Origin: Akkermansiaceae bacterium UBA5020
GTDB taxonomy: Bacteria; Verrucomicrobiota; Verrucomicrobiia; Verrucomicrobiales; DEV007
Assembly (NCBI GenBank): GCA_002396885.1
Contig: DGXY01000076.1
Span: 1 to 11,615, forward strand
Reading direction: 5' to 3'
DNA: 11,615 nt
Part shown: positions 6,909-11,615 of the stretch, piece after piece
How the letters are laid out: each line of letters opens with the position of its first letter
How positions within the stretch are numbered: position 1 is the stretch's first letter
Notes under the pieces: generated by a model
Database searches by the model: none
What the model saw: only the letters and a program-made list of their open reading frames with translations
Told to the model about the DNA's origin: nothing
Position numbers and translations under genes: made by a program

Positions 6909-9900
6909 TTAGCGGGGAGCCGGAGCAGCGGCCGGAGCCGGAGGTGGGAGCTCGGCATTTTCTCCTCCGGCTCCGAGGGAAACGACGAGGCGATGACCAA
7001 AAACGGCGTGGTATTGCGAACCGGCGAAGAGGTCAGTCACCGGGAGCGAGACACCTGCCGAGGCCGGATCGTCGCGACGGATCCGTCCTTGCCAAGCGAA
7101 GTCTTCCGGATTGGCTCCCTCCGCCCCGAAGTCAAAATCCCCGGAGAAACCCTTGAGGTAATCGATCAAAGTCGTCGGGAAGGCCGCTTGCCCGAGGACC
7201 TCGCCGCTCAGGGCGTTGATCACACGGATCGCAGCCGCGCCGCGCACGACGACCTGATTGCCCACCACCGTAGCGCGCAGGAAAGCGGGATCACCGAGAT
7301 CGTGCACGGAGAGGCGCGAAATGCGGTCCCTCGCGAAATCGGCGTGGAGCAGAAGGTGGCCTTGGAGGAACCAGGCATGATCACCAGCACGGCCGATCCA
7401 GGTGCCTCCGGCCGAAAGCTCCCGGGAGGCCACCGGCAGATCACTCGAGATGCGGCGCACTTTTTCCCCCTGCATCAGCCAGAGAGATCCCGGCGAAAGC
7501 AGGCCCAAAGCCGGGCCGGCCGAGACGCTGCGCGACTGCACCCAATACTGTGCCGGACTCAAGAGGGTCGATTCTCCTTCCAAAAACCCCTTTGGATCGA
7601 GCGCGCCCTTGCCATCGCCCGCCAGGAAATCGAAGAGGGCGGAAGGATGCCCGTTCATGACCACCTCGGCGGGACCTTTCGCGGGAGGGGCGGCGACGGA
7701 CCCGGCCGGAGGAGCTTCCTCCCGATCCGGTCGCAACACCAGCGGGAAGGAGGAGGGAGGATCCGCTCCGAGGGTCCAGAGCAGATGCCCCGAGGCCAGA
7801 TCAATGATGGCCGCACGACGGCCGTAGAGGAAAGCCCGTCCACCATAGAGACTCAGTCCGGTATTGAGCGCGAAGTAAGTGCCAGCCTCGGGTTCCGCCT
7901 CCGCCGCCACCTCCTCGTCGAGAGAGAGGCGCCAGACGAGCTTTCCGGTCTCAGCGGCGAAGGCATGCACCTCGTTGGTGGAAATCGTGAAAGCAATGAC
8001 GAGCCCGTCCGATGCGGCAAAACGCACCGCATGTCGCGGAGCTACGCGGCCCGCGGGCATGGGAATCTCGGCGGTCCAGAGGGTGGCTCCGTCTTGGATC
8101 GCCGAGGCGGTGAGTTCGTTCCCGCGAAGGAGAAAGAAGCGATCGCCAAGCACGGCGAGATCCCTCGGCAAAGCGGGCGAGGGAAGCGCCTTCCCGGGTT
8201 TGCGGAGCAAGGGCGAAAGCGCCGCGACCTCGCGGAAGGCGGCAGGCAGCGGACGCCGAGGCCTCTCCCCGGGCTCGGGGAAAGCGGCACGCCAAAGCAG
8301 CTTCCCGCTTGCGGCATCGAGGACGGAGAGGTGGTCGAGATCATCGAGGACGAGGAGATGCTTTTCGCTCCGCTCGATTCGTAGGACGTTGCTGCCCTCG
8401 GGCAACTCGAAGGCCCACTGCATGACGGGCTGGGCGAGGAGGAAATCGGCGGAGCGGTCCTCACCATCCGGAAGGACGGCGAGATTGGCACCGAGCGCGG
8501 CCCCGGCGGCATCGACGGTGAGCTCCAGTCCATCGGGAAAGCGCACTCGATCAAGGGAGCGTTCCCCCGCCTTGACGCGGAAACGCCCGATCGCTTCGGC
8601 GGATTCCTTGGCTTGGCCGAGCTTCCAGAGGACGTGGGCTCGCGTCCACTCCGACCAGAGTCCAGAGGTCGCGGTGACGACCTCGCGCTCGGCCGAGGCG
8701 AGGAGCGGGAGGATCTCCCCATAGCGCGCCGTGCCCTCGCGCAAGAGCGCGGCGATGGACCGCCAGTAGGAGGCATCGAGGTGCTCGTCGAGCGATTGGT
8801 TGGAAAGCTGGCGCAGCGTCACCCCGGCCTCACCGGTGCGGAGGGTGCGGAGCAGCGCCCGCAGGGTCGACTCGTTGCTCAGAGTGACGAGCACGGAGAG
8901 GCGGCGCTCCCAACTGAGGAGATCGGCGGGTTCGAGCCGGTTCACGACGGCGAGGGCCATCTCGGCCTCGCGGAGAAAGCCGTATTCGATGAGCAGATCG
9001 GTCACCTCCCGCAGGAGCATGGGATCTTCGATCTCGGCGAAGTCGACCTTGACGACGAGCGCCTGGGCAAGATCGACCCGCTGGCTCCGGTGATAGACGA
9101 GGACCCGGCGGAGCTCATACTCGGAGGCCGAAGCCGGATCTTCCTCGGTGAGGAGACGGAGTTGCTCCTCGGCCTCGGGTGCGGAGCTCGCATCTGACTC
9201 CAGCACCGCCACGAGAACCCTGCGCAGGCGCATCCGGAGGGCGGGATCAAGTCCGGTCTGGGCGAGCTGTTGGCGTAGGCCTTCGGCAACGCGGGCGGTG
9301 AGAAACTGACGTTTCCCCAACTCGCAGAGAATGAGGAAGCGATCGACCTTTTCCCCACTCCACGCACCTTCGTCGAACTGGTAGCGATTCAGCTCACTGT
9401 CAAAAAAGGCCGGCAGCGTTTCGAGGGCGCGATGGGCTGCGACGGAGGCCTCAAGCCACTGGGAGTAGCGTGGACCGGTGTCGGCGAGATCGCGGAAGGC
9501 GGCGATGTTGGCCCCGGCGGCATTCGCATCTCCGGCACGCCCGAGGATCTCGATGAGCTGCAAACCAAGGTCGAACTGTCGGGGATCCTGCGCCAGTTTT
9601 GCCTCGACGAGGGAGCGGGCGGCGATCACAAAATCCCCCTCGAGGAGGAAGTTGGCGAAGTCGAGGACGTTTTCCGTTTCGGCCTCCTCGGGTTGGAGCC
9701 AGCGCACCATCTCCCCGATGGAACTCGCCTGCCCGGCCGCGATGCGGATCTCAGCAAGTTCGCGGGCGACATCGAGCCGGGTCGGATGATTGCGCACATA
9801 ACGCTCGAGGTAGGCCGCGGCGGCATCGAGCCGCTCGATCCCGCGGAGGTAGCGCTGCAGTTCGAGGATGCGGGCCGAAGCTTCAGCGGGCTCAAGGCCG

Positions 9901-11096
9901 GCGACGACGGCTTTGAAATCCTGCTCGGCGGCGGCATCGCGACCGAGGGCATACTCGACTTTGACGAGCCGGAAACGCAGGTCGAGGCGCGCGGGATCGG
10001 CCTCCAGCCGATCCGTGAGAAAGCGGAAGAAGTTCTCGAGATCAGAAGAGCTCTCGAGCCACTCGAGGGCCCGCGTCTCGATCAGGCTGGACTTCGGGAG
10101 CCGGTTCAAGGCGGTCGTCAACACCGTGACCGCCTCGTTGCGACGCTCCACCGCAACGAGGGCTTCGGCATAGTCGAGCACGGCGACTTCGCTCTCGGGA
10201 TTCGTCTGCAAGGCCTTCTCCAGCGTCGCGACAAAGGCAGTCCGCTCGTCCGGCGAAGAGACCGCCTCAAGTCTCAGGCTGAGAATCTCCCGCCGACGCC
10301 AGTGTCCGGGAGCCAGTTTCGCGAGGAGACCGTCGAGTGATTTCGCCGCCTCGGCTTTTTTTCCGGTCTGATTGAGGGCGATCGCAAGGAGGAGGTCGAT
10401 CTCGACCTCCGTCTCAGGAGTGGGTTTCGCGGCGCGGGCTCGGGTCAAGGCGACCAGACTGGGCTCCCAGAACTGATAGCGCTGCATGAGCCGGGCGAGG
10501 TTGAGCAACTGCTCCATGGAGAGATCGGTCGGCTCCAACAGTTTCTGGAAATGGGCCGTCGCGAGGGTGCGGGCGGCCTCGCCCTCGGAGAGGCGAAGCA
10601 ACTGGTCGAGCCACTCGTTTCGGCGAGTCGGGTTGGTCTCGAGATCGATCGCCCGCGAGAGCGCCTCGATCGCACGCGGGTCGCCCCGTTCCTCGAGAAA
10701 GCGGAAGAGCACGAACTGGAGCGGTGCGAACTCCGGATGCTGCGGCACGATCGTGTTCACGGCCTCATCGGCACCTTCGCGATCGACGCGACGCAGCACG
10801 CGGATGAGGACCGTCTTTGCTCCGGCGTCCGCGGGATACTGCTCGACGTGGGTGCGGTAGAGTCCGACCAGCTCATCGGAACGATCAGCCCCCACATACA
10901 GTTTCACGAGCGAATCGAGCGGGGCGTCGAGGAGCGGATCATAGTGCAGGGCGGTGCGGTAGCGGAGCGACTCGGCGGCGAACTGCTCCTCGCTCATCGC
11001 TTCCTGCGCGGCGAGGCCTGCGCCCGACCCGATCAGGGCGAAGGCCAAAAGCAAGCCCATGCACCGGAGTCCTGGGACGAGGCCACTCAACCACAA
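6909..11096 (-). CDS. Giant exported TPR-repeat and PQQ-like beta-propeller protein
   Basis: This 1395-residue protein is counted here from TTG 11096. A signal-peptide-like start (hydrophobic run MGLLLAFALIG about 13-23, possible cleavage after GLAA) directs it to the periplasm or outer membrane. Residues about 30-845 are alpha-helical repeats of TPR type (for example ALSRAIDLETNP and VLTTALNRLP segments). Residues about 890-1310 carry PQQ/quinoprotein-like propeller motifs: GKLLW near 931, GATLW near 1003, GKLVW near 1051, GHLLW near 1103, and a weaker GEVLG near 1298. No residues specific for an active quinoprotein dehydrogenase are apparent, so the propeller is probably a binding platform. 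The tail is Pro/Ala-rich. The start is uncertain: TTG 11096 has GAGGAG ten bases upstream, TTG 11114 overlaps the moxR stop, and ATG 11060 begins just before the hydrophobic core. It may be an enlarged counterpart of the TPR protein BatE. Domain calls are good; function is inferred. Confidence 0.85.
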   Translation of the reverse strand: MWLSGLVPGLRCMGLLLAFALIGSGAGLAAQEAMSEEQFAAESLRYRTALHYDPLLDAPLDSLVKLYVGADRSDELVGLYRTHVEQYPADAGAKTVLIRVLRRVDREGADEAVNTIVPQHPEFAPLQFVLFRFLEERGDPRAIEALSRAIDLETNPTRRNEWLDQLLRLSEGEAARTLATAHFQKLLEPTDLSMEQLLNLARLMQRYQFWEPSLVALTRARAAKPTPETEVEIDLLLAIALNQTGKKAEAAKSLDGLLAKLAPGHWRRREILSLRLEAVSSPDERTAFVATLEKALQTNPESEVAVLDYAEALVAVERRNEAVTVLTTALNRLPKSSLIETRALEWLESSSDLENFFRFLTDRLEADPARLDLRFRLVKVEYALGRDAAAEQDFKAVVAGLEPAEASARILELQRYLRGIERLDAAAAYLERYVRNHPTRLDVARELAEIRIAAGQASSIGEMVRWLQPEEAETENVLDFANFLLEGDFVIAARSLVEAKLAQDPRQFDLGLQLIEILGRAGDANAAGANIAAFRDLADTGPRYSQWLEASVAAHRALETLPAFFDSELNRYQFDEGAWSGEKVDRFLILCELGKRQFLTARVAEGLRQQLAQTGLDPALRMRLRRVLVAVLESDASSAPEAEEQLRLLTEEDPASASEYELRRVLVYHRSQRVDLAQALVVKVDFAEIEDPMLLREVTDLLIEYGFLREAEMALAVVNRLEPADLLSWERRLSVLVTLSNESTLRALLRTLRTGEAGVTLRQLSNQSLDEHLDASYWRSIAALLREGTARYGEILPLLASAEREVVTATSGLWSEWTRAHVLWKLGQAKESAEAIGRFRVKAGERSLDRVRFPDGLELTVDAAGAALGANLAVLPDGEDRSADFLLAQPVMQWAFELPEGSNVLRIERSEKHLLVLDDLDHLSVLDAASGKLLWRAAFPEPGERPRRPLPAAFREVAALSPLLRKPGKALPSPALPRDLAVLGDRFFLLRGNELTASAIQDGATLWTAEIPMPAGRVAPRHAVRFAASDGLVIAFTISTNEVHAFAAETGKLVWRLSLDEEVAAEAEPEAGTYFALNTGLSLYGGRAFLYGRRAAIIDLASGHLLWTLGADPPSSFPLVLRPDREEAPPAGSVAAPPAKGPAEVVMNGHPSALFDFLAGDGKGALDPKGFLEGESTLLSPAQYWVQSRSVSAGPALGLLSPGSLWLMQGEKVRRISSDLPVASRELSAGGTWIGRAGDHAWFLQGHLLLHADFARDRISRLSVHDLGDPAFLRATVVGNQVVVRGAAAIRVINALSGEVLGQAAFPTTLIDYLKGFSGDFDFGAEGANPEDFAWQGRIRRDDPASAGVSLPVTDLFAGSQYHAVFGHRLVVSLGAGGENAELPPPAPAAAPAPR

Positions 11097-11106
11097 TGTG
11101 CGTTCG

Positions 11107-11112
11107 CTCCTC
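11107..11112 (-). promoter_or_regulatory. Shine-Dalgarno GAGGAG overlapping the moxR stop codon
   Basis: GAGGAG reads leftward across the TGA stop of the MoxR gene (11113-11111). It lies 10 bases before TTG 11096, which is why I prefer that start for the TPR-propeller gene over TTG 11114. The arrangement suggests that a ribosome terminating on moxR re-initiates on the next gene. The ten-base spacing is at the long end of normal. Confidence 0.5.
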
Positions 11113-11615
11113 AAGCGGTCACGGCGTTCGAGACGGAGGTGATGACCTCTTCGACGATCTGGTCGACGTTGCGGGATTCGGCTTCGCCCTGGAAGTTGAG
11201 AATGACGCGGTGGCGGAGCGACGGGAGGGCGACGCGGCGAATGTCTTCAATCGACACGGCGGTGCGACCATCGAGTGCGCAGTGGATGCGGGCGCCGCGG
11301 ACCAGCGCCTGCATGCCGCGCGGACTCGCTCCATAGCTCACATACTTGGCGACCTGATCGGTCTGCCCCTCGTCGCCGGGATGCGTCGCGAGGACGATGC
11401 GCGCGGCGAATTCATTCACGTGATCGGCGACCGGCACTTCCGAAACGATCTTCTGGAACTCGACCAGTTCATCACCACCGAGCACCTGGGAAAGCTCCGG
11501 GAGATCAAAGGCCGAGGTCCGTCGCGAGATCTCGATGAGAGTGGCGCGGTCGGGAAAGGGCACGCGGAGTTTGAAGAGGAAACGGTCGGCCTGCGCCTCG
11601 GGGAGCGGGTAGGTG
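11111..11615 (-). CDS. MoxR-family AAA+ ATPase, C-terminal part (cut by window edge)
   Basis: Only the last 167 residues are present; the frame is open to the right edge, so the Walker motifs lie outside. The visible part starts inside the highly conserved MoxR segment TYPLPEAQADRF, normally LPEAQLDRF, which follows the ATPase core. The lid domain follows, with YGASPRG (sensor 2 Arg) and a helix reading ALVRGARIHCALDGR, then the VSIEDIRRVALPSLRHR segment typical of the family. MoxR proteins are cytosolic ATPases that act as chaperones on VWA-domain partners. The three VWA-type proteins encoded downstream are the obvious candidates here. The stop overlaps the Shine-Dalgarno site of the next gene. 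A GTG codon at 11563 is not a real start, because conserved MoxR sequence continues upstream of it. Confidence 0.95.
   Translation of the reverse strand, partial: TYPLPEAQADRFLFKLRVPFPDRATLIEISRRTSAFDLPELSQVLGGDELVEFQKIVSEVPVADHVNEFAARIVLATHPGDEGQTDQVAKYVSYGASPRGMQALVRGARIHCALDGRTAVSIEDIRRVALPSLRHRVILNFQGEAESRNVDQIVEEVITSVSNAVTA

Noticed and set aside
5960..8384. Two long overlapping plus-strand frames opposite the DUF58 and TPR-propeller genes
   Set aside because: Both are antisense to well-supported genes, have charged low-complexity translations and show no motif.

Overview
The window is high-GC bacterial DNA. It is dominated by a leftward gene cluster of the MoxR / DUF58 / BatA-like VWA type. 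Operons of this form (MoxR AAA+ ATPase, DUF58 protein, membrane-anchored VWA proteins, and a large VWA protein with a glutamine-amidotransferase-like module) are common in the Planctomycetes-Verrucomicrobia group. The domain style, the scarcity of good Shine-Dalgarno sites and the repeats in the gene-free gap fit a verrucomicrobial or planctomycete-like genome. This placement is an inference from family knowledge; no marker gene is present.

Layout, left to right. Bases 1-449 (+) look like a self-contained unit: a near-ideal sigma-70 promoter (TTGACA-16-TATAAT), a 92-residue secreted small protein, and a strong intrinsic terminator. Bases 488-1150 (+) encode a small integral-membrane M50-type metalloprotease. 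Bases 1151-1486 hold no gene. They carry two different tandem arrays, one of exact 26-bp period and one of exact 55-bp period with an internal hairpin, lying between two convergent genes. From 1487 to the right edge everything reads leftward.

The leftward operon, in transcription order, is: MoxR ATPase (3' part only, cut by the right edge); a 1395-residue exported TPR plus PQQ-like beta-propeller protein; a DUF58 protein; a BatA-like membrane VWA protein; and an 870-residue membrane protein with two VWA-like modules flanking a GATase-like fold. Gaps are 14, 13, 15 and 9 nt, so co-transcription and coupled translation are likely. MoxR and DUF58 lack membrane segments and should be cytosolic. 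Charge distribution puts the VWA domains of the two membrane proteins on the periplasmic side, where they could meet the exported TPR/propeller protein. I infer a trans-envelope assembly: a cytosolic MoxR-DUF58 engine, a membrane VWA pair and a periplasmic scaffold or sensor.

The most interesting points are the giant TPR-propeller gene inserted between moxR and the DUF58 gene, the doubled tandem arrays with complementary CCGTAGGC/GCCTACGG elements, and the isolated promoter-small protein-terminator cassette at the left edge.
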